Assembly (NCBI RefSeq): GCF_014529535.1
Contig: NC_050737.1
Location: 3,653,197 to 3,717,196, forward strand
Source of the DNA: Bradysia coprophila
Lineage: Eukaryota; Arthropoda; Insecta; Diptera; Sciaridae
Length of the DNA: 64,000 nt
Reading direction: 5' to 3'
The notes below the pieces were generated by a model. The model worked only from the letters and a program-made list of their open reading frames with translations, made no database searches and had not been told where the DNA came from. Within the stretch, counting starts at the first letter, position 1. Each line of letters starts with the position of its first letter. The position numbers and the translations under genes were made by a program. Below, in pieces: positions 34,121-47,649 of the stretch.

Positions 34121-34290
34121 GCTTATGTGATAAAATAGAGTACACACTTGTCACTATCAGTCTTGGCAAGCCTCGACTTCTTCGTGACAAGTGTGTAATA
34201 TATATTATCTGCCTAGAACAATAAGCTCGATGTTCCTCTAGGGAATTTTTTTTTATCTCGATATATCTGTTCTCGGGGTCTGCAAAATAT
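34121..34290. mobile_element. Foldback fragments (CACACTTGTCAC; TCTCGATATATCTGTTC)
   Basis: TACACACTTGTCAC at the left and GTGACAAGTGTGTA at the right form a hairpin (34141-34198). The adjacent block CTAGGGAATTTTTTTTTATC..TCGATATATCTGTTCTCG is the reverse complement of a block near 9724-9790. Confidence 0.5.
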
Positions 34291-34334
34291 TTCTTCTAAT
34301 CGTATTTCGTGAGCAACAGTACATTTACTGTACC

Positions 34335-34450
34335 GGTGAAGTAATTTGATATTTCGCATCCAGATGAGTAAAAATGTCCGAGGGCTTCAGCTTAAGGTAC
34401 GTTTGCTCATCGTGATACGAATAATATCAAGTTACTTCCCGAATGTAGTA
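34335..34450. mobile_element. Foldback hairpin, GATATTTCGCATCCAGATGA arm
   Basis: Left arm GAAGTAATTTGATATTTCGC..CCAGATGAGTAAAAATG, apex TCCGAGGGCTTCAGCTTAAG, right arm CATCGTGATACGAATAATATC..GTTACTTC. Same family as the two hairpins in 31795-32222. Confidence 0.65.
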
Positions 34451-35233
34451 AATGTAAATAACTATTAATTTCAAGGAAGGATTGCTATAAAAAATTGGAA
34501 ATCTGGTGAATTGGTACACAACATCGCACAAAGATTATTTTTTCAACTATTCAACCAACACTAGATTGTATGGAAGCTTTATGCGTCTAATCAAATATAT
34601 AGTGTAGTTACAGAATCATCCGCACGTTCTTAGGAGATTTCTCTGTTTTGCGATTCGCGAACGACATCACGGCATAAATAGAATTCGAGCGCATTCAAAA
34701 CATATTCGAAGATAAGCTAACAACAACATACAACGTTGGTCTAACTGCCTGGAAGGTCGATGTCGTGTAAATTATTTAGATTACGTCTATGTTCATGTGA
34801 ATGAGCAATTTGCTCCGTCCAGGCGGAATGACATCAATGTAATCTTGCAATAAAATTTTTTTATGTGAACTATTTCCAATCGAAACTGCAATTAAATGGA
34901 AATTGCATACCACACGCCTCAACAAAAAACAGCTGAAGCAAATTCATGGTGACAGACTGCCTCTCACTGTATTTACTTAAGTTTAAAATCAATTTAAGTC
35001 AAAGTTTAAATCAACTTTAATGTGAACATGACGTTGTTGGTACGTCGCTTCTTAAACACTTATGCCTTTAAACGAACGTTTATCATCGACACCATGTGGA
35101 TTCTGGGCGCAATTGGAAGAATGTCGACTTCAAGACGTCCCAGGTTCATCAGCTACAACAGTTATAGAGGTAAATTACTCATATAAAATGATAATATAAG
35201 TGTATGCCCTTGTGAATATTACAAAATTATTTT

Positions 35234-36280
35234 TAGCCCCGTACGAAGTACGAAGGGGCTTATAGGATTACGATGCCGTGTGTAATTGATGGAATTCGAA
35301 GCAGACGGTAAGGGCAAAGTGTTTGCCTATGTTCATAGATAACGAATCCGCAATAAAAATTTTGTCTGTCCGTCTGTCCGTCTGTCCTTCTGTCCGTCTG
35401 TCCTTCTGTCCGTCTGTCCGTCTGTCACGTCGATATCTTGAGTAAATCAAATCCGATTTCAAAATTATTTTTTTCCCTGAAAGGTAGTTGAAATAGTGAG
35501 GCTAAGTTCGAAGATGGGCGATTTTGGGTCGACCCCTCCAGAGCTGGGGCCCGATAAGTGCTTTAGAGTTTTCCAAAGATTTCTCTGGCCATTTAAAGGC
35601 TACACTTGTAAGTGATACATCAAATGTAAGGTATACAATACCTATCCACAAAAAAAAGTTTATGGAAATTGGATGACCGACTCGTGAGTTAGACCCCTTG
35701 GTGTGAACTAGGTACAGGGCGGCAAGCCGTTTTTGCTTGTAGGTTAGTCATATTTTAACGGATTTAGATGGATTTTGATTTATTAGATAGGTATTGACCG
35801 TACCAATCATTGTCACCGTATATGTGGCTACTCGGCCGTACAGTGAAGGTGGTGTTTTTTGTTAATATCTCGAGTAAAATTTAACCGAATTTCATGAATT
35901 TTTTTTGTTTGAAAGGTACTAACGAATGTAAAGCAGCCGTTGTACTTTCCACCTCCTAACAAAATGGCCGTCGGCCGCCATTTTGGATTTTTGTAAAATC
36001 AATATAAATAGGTGAAAATGATAATTCCAAAATCACTGATCAGTGGGAAGTGTAGTTTGTGTTACTTTTGAAAGGAACGTCGTACGGGGCTTCGTAATTG
36101 CACTATGCGCAATTTTTAAGACGTACACATTGCATAAGAATTTTACGACGTTTACGGGCGCAATAGGCTTACGGTAAGAGTAGGGCGACGGACGAAGTAG
36201 GGTCACGTGCGCAATAGATGTACGGGTTTGTACGGGGCTCAGTCGCAGCAAACGCTCCGACTGTTCTGCGGGCTCGTTTC
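35234..36280. repeat. Complex dispersed repeat with (TCTGTCCG)n tract
   Basis: Starts with the palindromic CCCCGTACGAAGTACGAAGG (35237) and contains a tandem of 8-bp units CGTCTGTC/CTTCTGTC (35366-35427) and two related blocks with CGTCGATATCTTGAGTAAAT and TTAATATCTCGAGTAAAATT. Its right part (GGAACGTCGTACGGGGCTTC, AATTGCACTATGCGC, GCAGCAAACGCTCCGACTGT) matches, reversed, the elements at 1262-1687. It is non-coding; the apparent RTDGQKDR peptide is only the translated microsatellite. Confidence 0.65.
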
Positions 36281-36291
36281 TTAACCTGATA

Positions 36292-37343
36292 ATGATGACG
36301 TTTACTCACAAGGATCCGACTATAGCCAACTACAACATCAAAGGAACACCGCCACAAAGAGTAGAACAAATATCAGATTTGGGTGTCACGATGGATCCGA
36401 AAATATGTTTTGCAATACATAGAGAGTTGGCGAAGAAGAAAGCAGACAACAATCTTGGATTTGTGAAACGAGAATGTTATAAAGCACTGAACATGGAAAA
36501 TGCCAAGTTGTTGTATGGTTCATTAGTAAGATCACATTTAGAATATGCAAACGTTATCTGGTCACCGTACACGTCGAGTCATAAGAAACAAATGGAACGT
36601 ACACAACAGCAAGCCGTTATCTTCCTGCATAAAGACAACATAAACAGACAGGAAAACGATTACGTGTTACGCTCATATCAAGAACGATGCGCTGAACTGG
36701 GAATGATGTCATTGAATCGAAGGAGGGAGGGTGCTGTGGATGCATCAGCTTGTATCAGGTCGGATCGACTCGCCATATTTACGCAATCAACTGAACATTA
36801 ACACGGGAGCGCGAACGCTGAGGAATTCGGATTTCATTAGAATAAAACATTCAAGGACCGAATATGGATGGAATTCACCATTGAACAATGCTTGTCGAGC
36901 ATTCAACCGGGCTGCACTGGCTGTAGATCCCACATTACCATTTCCACGCCTTAAACAGGAGGTAATGCAACTGTCAGACCAAGTGTTTGGTGATTTGATA
37001 GAAATGTGATACGAAACTGTGATATTATTGTGTAAATATTTTAAAAGAATTGAAGATAGGACTTTGTCTTGGATTGTATAAGTGAGAAGGGAAAAGGGAA
37101 ATGGAGAACTTTTCTGATTGATTGACGAAACGAAGTTGAGGACTGAGGTAAATTAAAGACTTTGAATGGAACTAAATTGAACTATATTGACGAGACGTGA
37201 TGTCAGAATTAACTGTTGATGTGATGTGTAAGACAAGGAAACGGTACCGAATTGATGGACTGAATGTAAAATTAATGTTAAACTGTGATTGGTCGGCTTT
37301 GTTAAGTAGACATTAAAACCAAGAAATAAATAAATAAATAATA
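36292..37343 (+). pseudogene. 5'-truncated non-LTR retrotransposon (RT C-terminus)
   Basis: The frame from 36292 encodes the end of a reverse transcriptase: DLGVTMDPKICFAIHRELA, LGFVKRECYKALN and LLYGSLVRSHLEYANVIWSP are the usual post-catalytic motifs of jockey/CR1-type elements. Near 36725-36745 the frame shifts by one into GRIDSPYLRNQLNINTGART and RTEYGWNSPLNNACRAFNR, ending at the stop before 37010. The 3' UTR ends in an AAAT-rich tail (about 37322-37343). The catalytic YADD part is absent, so this is a dead, 5'-truncated copy, inserted next to the complex repeat at 35234-36280. Confidence 0.82.
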
Positions 37344-40340
37344 ATTCTAATACGTTCCACGGTTCCACACGTATTATATACATGCCCGAAGTATAAATTT
37401 CCATAAATTCATAAATGTCAGTCACTAACTTATGTTATACATATAAACAAAACATGTGTTTTGTAAGCCGCGTGGACGTTCTTGACTTTCAAAGATTTAG
37501 TCTCGGATTTTGTATCATTTTTATTAAATTCAAGAGCAACTTCAAGAATCAGGTGTGTATGGGCCCACTTTACTTTAACTTAAGTTAATCATCCAAACCT
37601 TCGCTACCCAATTAGAGCTCAGGGTTCATTAATTGATAAAAGAAGAAAGCGTGGGAGGATTTTTTTAATACTTCTCGGGCTATCTTAACCAGAATGCGCA
37701 CCACCTTTATAATAGGAATGAAAACAACGTCCCCCAAAGTTCAATTCTGTTTAGAATACATTTCATTCACGTTTATTGACATCATCTTCATAAGTTGGCA
37801 TTAAACTAGCGATATAAAATCGGCTATAAAATAAAATTACAAATTGAATATATTAAAATTGATTTGAGGAGAGTGCAAGATGAGTTAATAATCTTAAGTA
37901 ATTCAAGGCTAGTCCAAATCAACTTGATCTCAAAATAAAGTACGTTCAGACGGTACAACAAACTAACATCTTTCTAAAAAAATGCACAAGTACAACGCTA
38001 ATGATTATGCTATTTTTTACGTGTAATAATTATAAAAAAACAAACATCAAATTGGCTATTTTGGCCTCAAGTTGCGTTAATTCGGCCAAATCTTTCAGCC
38101 GAAAAACAACTGAACCTGGCGCTAATTGTCACGTTACGATGCTTGCAAGCAAAACGAGATATTTTTTACAGAGTCATTTTTCATCTCATTTTCTGATCGA
38201 CACAGCATATTCATCATTCTTCGGAACATTACAATTTATAAAAAAAAAAAAATTACTCGACGATCCACAAACAAGCAAAACGAAATAAACATTTGCAGAA
38301 AAATTATCCGGTAATTGGTCTACCATTACCATTATTCAATTCCAAGTACATTAAAAAAATTTCAACATTTAATTTAAAAATGAAGAAGAAGAAAAAATTT
38401 AACATGCAACATCGAAACAGCCGAAAATTATATTATGTAAAAACGATAATGATGATAGAAACTTTTAATTTAACTTTTTTGAAGAATTAAAACGTTCTCA
38501 TTAAGAAATTTATAAATAACAGTTTCTGCATTACAAACTATTTATGTTATTTCACATCTTTGTTTAAACTTTCTTGTGGAAAAAACACAGCTTCAGTTTA
38601 TTCGAACTGACATGTGATCTTTTTTCAAACAGTTCATCCAAATATATTGTTCGACATTGTCGATTATGTTCATAAGTTGGTTTAGGACTTTCATAAAACT
38701 TTTAAATGATTGAAAGGAATTATAGATAGTCCATTTTAGAGACGAGCGCTAAAGTTCCACTCCATATACATATACCAATTTCTGCCATTTTCCATATATT
38801 TTGGTCAGGTTGCACTCCATATACCAATTTCTGCCATTTTCCGTATTTTACCTGAAAAATATTATGAAAATTTGACCTGACCTTGCACGTCTCAATAACG
38901 TCAATGTTCTGATCAAGTACTTTTCCTAAGATACCGGACGTTCAGATCCACCATGGTGTATTTCGTTCGACTAATTATGAGACTCAGTATGATCGATACA
39001 TGTCGTCACAATCGACAAATGTATCAAAATCAAATTCAGCCTTCGTACTATTATTTATTGTTAGTTTTCAGTTTTCGGTGTAAGAAACAGTACGTAAAAA
39101 AGGAGTGAAAAAACAATTTTTCGATTAATTCGACAGCATGCATTTGATGCTTGATTTATATCGAGGAAGAAATAAAAAAAAGCCACAAACACTAGATGTA
39201 ACATTTACCGCAAGTATAACTTATTGCTAATAACTATCTCATTAACTTCCGCATGCCCAATTGAATTTTGAGATGTTCACGCTTTTTGTTTTAAGTTCAT
39301 TTAGCATAAATCATATTGTACAAAACGTTTTTTCGCTTTTTTGCCATTTAATAATAAATCACAAAAAAAATTTAATAATAAAAAAACAAACAGTACTTTT
39401 CGAGCATATACCCGACTTCAAGGTCATGTTTATCTTGTATTAGATTTTTCGATATTTACTTTACGTAAGATGGTAATGGAAAAGATTCACTTTCATAATA
39501 AGTTTATTTACCCAATACGTGAAGCAGAAAGGTAAAGAAATCCGAAAACGTGCCGAATTTGAATTACTAAATTTTGAATCGTAAAAATTCTACAAATAAT
39601 TTTTTGAATTAACCCAGGGTATTAGTATCTCAACGTAAATTACTGACCTTAGTTCATTCACAATTAAATAGTAATTCGGGCGTAACGATGTGTTACAATG
39701 ACAATCTGTTAAAATTCATGAAACTGTATTGCTAATGCGAATTAAGAGGTGAGGTTCGACTGCACCTGAACTAAAAATACCTGAGCCTGTTTTGATCTCA
39801 ACCTGTATGAATGAAGGGCCATGGAAGGACTATTTATAAACTTTCTTCGTACAACACCCGAATGGCTCTTTCGAGCTAGTTGATGATATAAGAAGCAGAA
39901 AGTCGATGTGCTTTTTTTGGTAGGTGGAGATCAGAGATAAGACAATTCTTAAGCTGTCGTCTAACAGGATGAACGGGTCATTTAATTTTATTCTGAAGCT
40001 GAAGTATAGTATGCCAACAGTAAATATTGAAATCTACAGTTGTTGAATTTATAGTAAAAACAAAAATTCATCAATTGTTTTACGTGTTTGTCCGAATCAC
40101 ATGTTATTATAAAATGTCCCCTGAAGTATCCTATCCTTGGCATCGGTAAACAGTAGGTTACCCGAGAAGTGGTCTTGCCTTTGGTTTTATGTTAAAAAAT
40201 GTCTGCCATTTGAATATTTAGCAGCACTTACAGTTGTTTAGTGCTGTTATAGCGAAAAATATTCCAAGCAAAAAATTGACCCAAAAAATTGAAATCACCC
40301 AAGACAACTACTTAAATACCTGCAAACCATTCATAAGCCT
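37344..40340. other. AT-rich non-coding region
   Basis: No coding exon recognised. A 57-bp direct repeat of the type ACCAATTTCTGCCATTTTCC lies at 38758-38845. A diverged match to 59385-59520 (both contain TTTTAATTTAACTTT and CACATCTTTGTTT) lies at about 38455-38590, and the inverted conserved block at 39418-39519. Confidence 0.5.
39418..39519. promoter_or_regulatory. Conserved block with TCAAGGTCA, copy 1
   Basis: TCAAGGTCA (39418-39426), then CTTGTATTAGAT, then CGTAAGATGGTAATGGAAAA and GATTCACTTTCA, then GTTTATTTACCCAATAC. The same order of words is found on the minus strand at 59959-60056. TCAAGGTCA is the classical extended half-site of monomeric nuclear receptors of the ERR/Ftz-F1 type. 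No protein-coding sense is evident. Enhancer function is inference. Confidence 0.5.
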
Positions 40341-40365
40341 AATTGCCCAATATTTTTTTTGTCAT

Positions 40366-41265
40366 AATTAATTCACTTGACTTACACACCTCAGATATTA
40401 TATTGAAAGATTTTGTGCATGTCGATTTAGCATTTTATGTTCCGGTTTTCAATGAAAGAAATCAAAGACCACGTATATAACAACACAACTCAATGTACAT
40501 CAATGTGTGCTTAACAACACTTTATTTTGGCAATCTGTGGTACAGCAAGTACACCATACACACAGCATCATTCGCCTGCTTTTTAACTCTACACATTACC
40601 GATACCGGTTTCGTATTTCATGAATGATCGTACGAATTATATATTGCTGAGCATAACAATAATAATGGCAACCAGCGTACTTAAACATTGTAAATATTAA
40701 TCCGTGGATGCTATTTTTGCGCATAATGGAATTCTCCAGACGATCACAGTTGTAAAACATACCTATGGTGTGTATAAATAAATACGATCACTCGAGGAGA
40801 GAGCACCACTAAGTAATAATATATAAGTTCGCGTCCAGTGTAACGGTTCATTGAAATCGAAATTGAAACGGTGCTGTGGGATAAATAATCTAAATATATA
40901 TCTAAAAACGACATGGTGAGCTTTTGTTGCACTCTTTCTCTCTTTGTTTTCCTTTATATACTAAGTTTTCGATGGTCATTATGAAATACGGTTGGTGTAA
41001 TATTCTTACTATTGACTGTGGATGAGATCGTCAAGGTTGTTATTTCTTTTTCGACGGAATTATTTTTGGAACACAACCGGCCGAATAATAATAATAATAA
41101 GCTTTATTGCAAACCGAAAATATTATGAAGGATTATTTTGTCGAACCAGCCGATATTTAATACAAATAAATAGCTAAATGGAATATCTGAATAAAAATAT
41201 TTTTATTTTCTGAAACGAATCATTACCTTTAACCTTAGGAACTTTATTTATTGGTTTTAAATAAC
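40366..41265 (+). promoter_or_regulatory. Promoter / first-exon module, copy 1
   Basis: Shares ordered words with 61904-62734: AATTAATTCACTTGACT, TACACACCTCAGATA, TATGTTCCGGTTTTCA, GATACCGGTTTCG, GTGTATAAATAAAT, and after the donor TACCTTTAACCTTA and TTTATTTATTGGTTTTAAAT. A TATA box lies at 40773-40780. The presumed 5' UTR runs to ATG 40913-40915, followed at once by donor GTGAGC (40916). The first exon would therefore encode only the initiator Met. This organisation is typical of calmodulin/troponin-C-type genes, but the coding exons are not in the window, so the gene is not identified. Confidence 0.62.
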
Positions 41266-42013
41266 AAAAGAAACGTTGTGTGGTGCCGTTTATATTTGTG
41301 GAAAAAATATTTACATTTTTTTTTATAGAGAAGATTTGCAAGTGACATTTTAAACATTTTTCTACTATTCTTATTATATAAATCATGTTTATGTGAGTTG
41401 GAGGCTTAAACGCTTCGTATTTCCTCATTCATATTGCTTACACAACATTTTTCGTCAGGATATCCACCAATATTATGTGAACCTGTTTGTTGTCGTGGGC
41501 TTTCGATTTTAAATTACACATTGACGAGTATGATAATTTTGAAAGGCTTGGCATTTATTTAAAAAAAAAAATCGAATGAAAATCAAACCAATTTACAAAA
41601 CATTCTTTGTCCATTGATGTTCATCGGATCGGCACATTGACATAAGCAAAATGCAATAACTTTAAACAGATACGAATGATAGCCAAATTTTAGTTGAAAA
41701 TTTTGCAAAATTAGTTTTATTGACCCGGTTCTTTACAAAACTGTTGAATAGAAAATACCAGGAAATATTGGCAAGTTTCACGCTCATGAGATATCCTTGT
41801 TGCCTACATATAATTTCGAAAGGTGACGCATTTCTGGAATTTATGCATCAAATGAAATAAATTGAAAAGTTTATCTTCCTACCAAATCAGTTTAAAGTCT
41901 TTAAAGACTTGATTTTGATGGAACTACATACCAAAACTCATAGCAAAATATCTAAAAGCGGAAAATTCCATTTTTGTAAGTTTTTGGCGTAAAATGGAAT
42001 AAATGGATTCAAT

Positions 42014-42141
42014 CAACGCACTTCAAGCATCAGTGTGTTATACAAATTTTGTCACTGCAAAAAATTTGGAAAACTCTTTCACATAAAATAGTACTCTATT
42101 TGGCAGCTGTCACTACGATCAATTATGCAGGAAGTGCGTTG
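42014..42141. mobile_element. MITE with CAACGCACTTC termini, copy 1
   Basis: Ends CAACGCACTTCAAGC and GAAGTGCGTTG; interior words GTCACTGCAAAAAA and GGCAGCTGTCACT are shared with 45832-45989. No exact flanking duplication was seen. Confidence 0.75.
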
Positions 42142-42425
42142 ATTAAGTTGATTAAATAAATGTATTCCAAAATTATTTTCTTTCCATCACTTTCTGTGCT
42201 CAATTTGTACATTCTGCAGGTTGAATTTTTTGTCTGATTCAATTTTACTTTAACGTACAAATATTAACCATTTAACCTTTTAGAAACATCTTATGTTCAA
42301 AGATTCGCGTAGTATTTGATACAAATTCGTTTACTTCATTTGATTAAGACGCTAAAAAAACCCTTTTAACCATTTAATGCACTAGTGCGATAAAATACGT
42401 TCATGTGACACTGTACATACAACGT

Positions 42426-42514
42426 GCAAAGTACTTTATTAGACTCACGATGTATATTATGATACACAGTCTGTGGCCATAATTACATATCTAGAGGCTA
42501 GCAAAGTACTTTTC
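42426..42514. mobile_element. Foldback relative of 8955-9047
   Basis: GCAAAGTACTTTATTAGACTCACGATGTATATTATGATACACAG in order matches the reverse complement of 8955-9047; it ends at GCAAAGTACTTTT. The right half is diverged. Confidence 0.6.
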
Positions 42515-45500
42515 TCTCGATGTCATAATAGTTATTCGTGAAACAAGAATCGAAACACACACTCGCTCACTGAATTGCATAAATTACTATTTCGTTGATC
42601 TGTTGCATTCATTGCACCTGCCGATTTCAAACAGTTTAATCTTTTACGACTTTCTTTTACTTTTCTTTTCTTTTCTTGAATTAATGTAAAGTTTGAGAAT
42701 GCGTACGAGTCTTGTTTCTTAATTTTTTTATAAATCTCTTTCCGTTTAATTAAGCTACTCTAACAGTTAATGTTGGATAAACAATGAAGCATTAATTCGG
42801 TAATAAAACTAATTCCGGTTTGTCGGAATGTTGGCATCACAGCTGTTTATTACAGGAAGAAAACATTCATTTAGGGGTCATTCAGAAAGTGTGCACACAG
42901 CACAGACAATGAGCAATTTTATATTTCTACTCCCATCTCACACAAAAATGTATGAATGAAAATACCTTGTGAATGAACCCTTATCTTTTCTAACGGGCAC
43001 AACCAATTCTGTTATTTCAAGCATCCTTTGCATCGTTTTATTGTCTATAACATTTCGAACGACATTAGCACGTTACAACCGAAATATGAATTTTTAAATT
43101 GTCTCAGTGCCCTGCCCATAACCTGTGAGATATTAACTCATTTACCTTAGTTAATCATCTGTCATCGACAACGACAAAAATAAGAGATAAGTCATTCTAA
43201 TCAAACACTGGACATTTACTCGAATATTTTTAGTATCATAACAGAATCCGGATGATCGACACACTGTCCGTTTCTGAGAAGGTTGAGATGAAGTAACGCA
43301 GATACACTTTACCTAGTTTTACTTCAATTCATTTCTATCCTTTGTTCGAATGGCTACTTTCGCCATACAAAATCCAAATATTTTTAGGATCAATATTGAC
43401 TATACTTTTCAAGTCATAGAAAATTTATCATAATTGAGACATCAATCTTGATTGTAACTAAGTCTATTCATTACTCATGTTTACACAAATTCTTTTGTTA
43501 TTTACCCACTAAACAATTTACTATCGGTCGGAAAACATCTCAGTTACATTAAGTACTAATGCAATCCGAATGTCTGTCCGTTTATTTTTGGTCATAATAT
43601 GAATAAAATGTAAATAAATTGTGGAAAAGAATGGACTGGTTACCGTGTAAGAACAACGACAAACAGATGTATGTTAATGTTGCACTTCTGATTTAAAATT
43701 AATAATAATAAAGCTCTCCATTTCATTATTATTTATATTTTTAATTCACCAACGATGCTGGACGGTATTGACGGTATATATATAAAATGTTGCTTCATTT
43801 GAAAATAATGTGGTAATGGTATTGCTGCGGCCGATGATGATGATGATGATGCGTTTGGTGGTCTGGTCTTATATAATTCTTTTTCTTCTGTTAAATATTG
43901 AATAAATGAAACTAGAAACTACCAACGAACATTAAAAATTTAAATTGCTAATATTTTGCTTGAAAATATTATCGTCATATTTAGACACGTAGGGAGTGTC
44001 AGGGTCTGTTGCAATAGATAGTGATATAGTGTGCCCAGTTTTAAAATTGATAGGAATCACATCTGTCGGACGAGAAACCAGTCATGTATATTTTATACAA
44101 AAACCCATTGCCATTAAGTAATGACCTATTCAACACATCCTCTAGACTATTGTATTCGCGACCTTTATCGCATTAATTTCTTAACAAGAAAATCACATTA
44201 TTTTTCGGAAAGAATAGGGAAATGCCACAGCACTGCTCCACAGAAAATATTTGGAGGCTGGTGATATCAAAATAGACGCAGCATTTCTTTTGACAGGAGT
44301 TAAGCAGTTAACACACACACGGTGATCTTTAAACAATTTGGTCTACCTCTCGTGGACAAGAAATGTTTTTAGTGATTTTTGTAGAGGGCAGTACCAAACG
44401 TACTATAAAAGATATTTGACAGTCATGAATATCATGATTGGTGTCGTTGTCAAGCTCAGATGTCAATCTAAACAACAAATATATTTTTGTGATCAAACGA
44501 GTCCCCGATAGGGTCCGAACAGTCTCCGATGCTTCCCAATGGTCCCAAAAAACACGAAAAATCGACCTAATAAAAAATTTCTCATCGAAACAAATATTTT
44601 CTTGTTATGTGATTGTTACACTTGTGACACTACAAAAACCATTAAAAAGAGCTCACCGTACACAATACATGTATTTGCACACGAATACATGTATAAAAAA
44701 TTGGAGGCTTTTTGACGTTTGACTCAGTAGTGTTAATGCTAGGATCAGTGCTATGGAAATGCTGTTTGGAAACTAAAGCTCAAATGTGATAGATTTTTGG
44801 ATATTTTTATGACTTCACTGCTCTATCATTTCGTAGATATTCACTCAAAGAATTAAATGCTAAAAAAACGAATATTTGCTATTGATTGGTGATCTGATGG
44901 ACTGCTCGTATTTTGTTATCTGGATTGTGTGTGCTCGTTTTCTTTTTTTTATAATATTTTATATTCTTTCCTTCGCAGAATATCATCACACAACAAGAAT
45001 TTTACCCGAATGGCATGCTTAATACGCCCATAGAATATATGGAGCTTAGTTAACCTTTCCAACATGTTTCTTCTTGTTTCATATTTACCGTCGAGAAACA
45101 ATTTAAATTCATAACGTTAAATATATAATATTCGTTTTATCGTATTAAAGATCACATAAGATTAGTTTTTACAAACAAGTTGAGTATATAGCAACCAGGT
45201 AATAATGAAATGATTACAAGAAAAAAAAAATTATTTTGAATATATCAGTTGAATGATAGTCATAGGTAGACTCAAAAAAAAACTTTCCGATACCATTTTT
45301 CAATGGCACTTCAGTTAGAACATTCTTACATATTTAATTGCGAAATATTTATAACAACGAAAGTTACATTACAAGAGGATGGAGTGTGGAATATATTGTA
45401 TGCATGCTTGTGTGCTCGTGACGACGTCACCTCACATTTGATTTCACCAACTGACCTAGAACGATGAATCAGTTATTCATTTTATTGGAATCAATGTGCA

Positions 45501-45831
45501 ACTCTACTTTTACAGCGAAATTCCATGATTAAATACAATATTTTATCAAGGTTGTAAACTTAAGATTATAGCCTTGCTCTCCATCAGGACTCATCGTTTC
45601 ATGGTTATAATTCCTCTAAAATTAATGACTGCTCTAGCGGAATGGATTTGAAAAATTTCTTGTCCAATTACTTCCAGGGCTTACTATTGGCATCTTTAAT
45701 TCTGAAAATTGTGAATGAATTTTTTAGGATTTTTTTAGACTTTGCTTTGCGACAAACTCAGTGCCGATCGTGAGTGAGCAAAACAACAACAATATCTTTT
45801 ACCTTTTCATTCACCTTCAATTGACTTGAAC

Positions 45832-45989
45832 CAACGCACTTCAAGCATGATGGTACTCTAAATAGAGTACTTAAACGGGACAGTGTATCAAACAAATTTG
45901 GGCACTGTAAAAAAATCGGGAATTTTTTTCATACATTAGCACTCTAATTGGCAGCTGTCACTCGAAGCACTTTTGCTTGAAGTGCGTTG
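45832..45989. mobile_element. MITE with CAACGCACTTC termini, copy 2, 7-bp duplication
   Basis: 158-bp element with ends CAACGCACTTCAAGCA and TGCTTGAAGTGCGTTG, flanked by CTTGAAC on both sides (45825-45831 and 45990-45996). Third partial copy at the end of carbonic anhydrase intron 1 (right end at 2601). Confidence 0.85.
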
Positions 45990-47649
45990 CTTGAACCGAT
46001 TACGAATATTAGAATCGACATGTTGTATGTTTCGAACCACGCAGTGCGTGTCACGCACTTGATAAGTCGTTTAATAGGAATAAGAATTACTATTCGAAAT
46101 TTTTTTCCTGAGAACTCCTAAAAAAATTCGGAGAAATTCAACATAAGCTTTTTAGACGTGCTGTGCACAGAGTCGCTCCACATACTCAATTACTTGAAAA
46201 AAAAAAACAAATTCTGGAAGACTTCCATTGGAAGCGCATCTATACATTTAAAAATGTTCTCCCATACATAGTTGGTTGTCTGGCTGGCAACGAAAAAAAT
46301 ATTGGAAAATTTTACATATGCAATTTCAAACAGCAGCGTATTATACCGTAAAGGTTGTGAAGGTCAATCACACCATCTGTGCAATTAAAATGATAAATGA
46401 CAGCGACATTGTCCAAAAAGATAACAACAAAAAAAATGTCTTACTCATTCAGTTTAAAAGCTTACTAACCAAATGAATACCAAAATAAAAATGCGACAAA
46501 ACACAAAACTCTATATCTAAATTGCTGCATAATTAAATGCATTGAATCTTCTCACCTCGAAAATTCGGTCTTCAGATTGCGGTAACATAATTTTAAACTC
46601 TGTGTTTTATTACCTCTGTCATAAAATGCGTGTGTGGTATATAGTAATGATTACGTAACATTTTATGCCCAAAAGTGTGTTATTGATTGTTTACATGGGT
46701 AATACAAGAATGTTTACTTAAATATAAACAACATCACATCTTTTGCCGCATATCGAATGGTATAATAGTTTGATGAATCGATCGCAAATGAATTGACGAA
46801 TATAATCTTATAAGCCGTTTTTTCTTCTTCTTCTTCTACTTCATCGGATTATCATTGTTTTGATAATTAATTATCTTAAGTCCGTATATAAGAGCATTGT
46901 AGCACTCACTTTCTTCACGATTTTCGGTGGCAACGACCATTATAAATTTAATGTCTTGACAGTCAGGGCGGTATTACAACGTTAAGACAATTGATGCGAA
47001 ATAATAAAAAAAATCGATGTACCTGACGAAGTTTCGGGGCATTTTCCTTTTAATTTTGGTTAAACTTTCTATTTGTCAACGTGTTCCATGAAAACGAAAG
47101 TGCACACTGATTGATATTATACATGGCGTACGATTTATGGTGTATTTGGTTTAGGGGACCATTCACTATTCCCGTAAGCCTTGAAAATGGTCAAAAAGAC
47201 AGTCTCTTCTAAAAGTGTAATTTACAGTACGGAGAATAGTTTACCAAAATGATCAAAGAGAAAACATGAAAAACAAATGTTAACAAATTAATCAACAAAA
47301 GAATTGAATTGACTGTTCAATGGACAAGGAAATATTTTCTTCACTGAATTGTGAATCAGAATGGATTTGCTCAACGCATTTGAGTGCACCGCACCGCACC
47401 GCACACATGAAATTGTAATTTACATGATTAGGGACAAAAAGATGAAAAGTACAATTTTTAGGTGAATTTTGTTGATCCGAGGCAATGAAGAATAAACACA
47501 CGAAAAAGAGGCTTTTCATTTTTATGCCGAATTATCTAATGGAATTTACATGTCTCTGTGTGGTAAGACTAACATTATGTATCAGCTCGAAAAGGGAGTT
47601 TGGGTTTATGTTTGCATCGACACATAAAAAATGATATGCAGGTATGTCC

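Larger units (their letters stand above)
30175..36230. other. Gene-poor, repeat-rich region
   Basis: About 6 kb without a convincing gene. Foldback elements at 30817-31083, 31795-32222, 34121-34210 and 34335-34450 and the complex repeat at 35234-36280 fill much of it. Short open frames (for example 33150-33335, 33700-33930) show no domain or splice support. Confidence 0.55.

Noticed and set aside
35268-35462. Minus-strand frame with RTDGQKDRRTEGQ repeats
   Set aside because: It is the translation of an 8-bp CTGTCCGT microsatellite inside a dispersed repeat; no domain or splice context.
36292-37009. Host gene encoding a reverse-transcriptase-related protein
   Set aside because: Lacks the catalytic half, contains a frameshift, and ends in an AAAT-rich tail: a truncated LINE copy.
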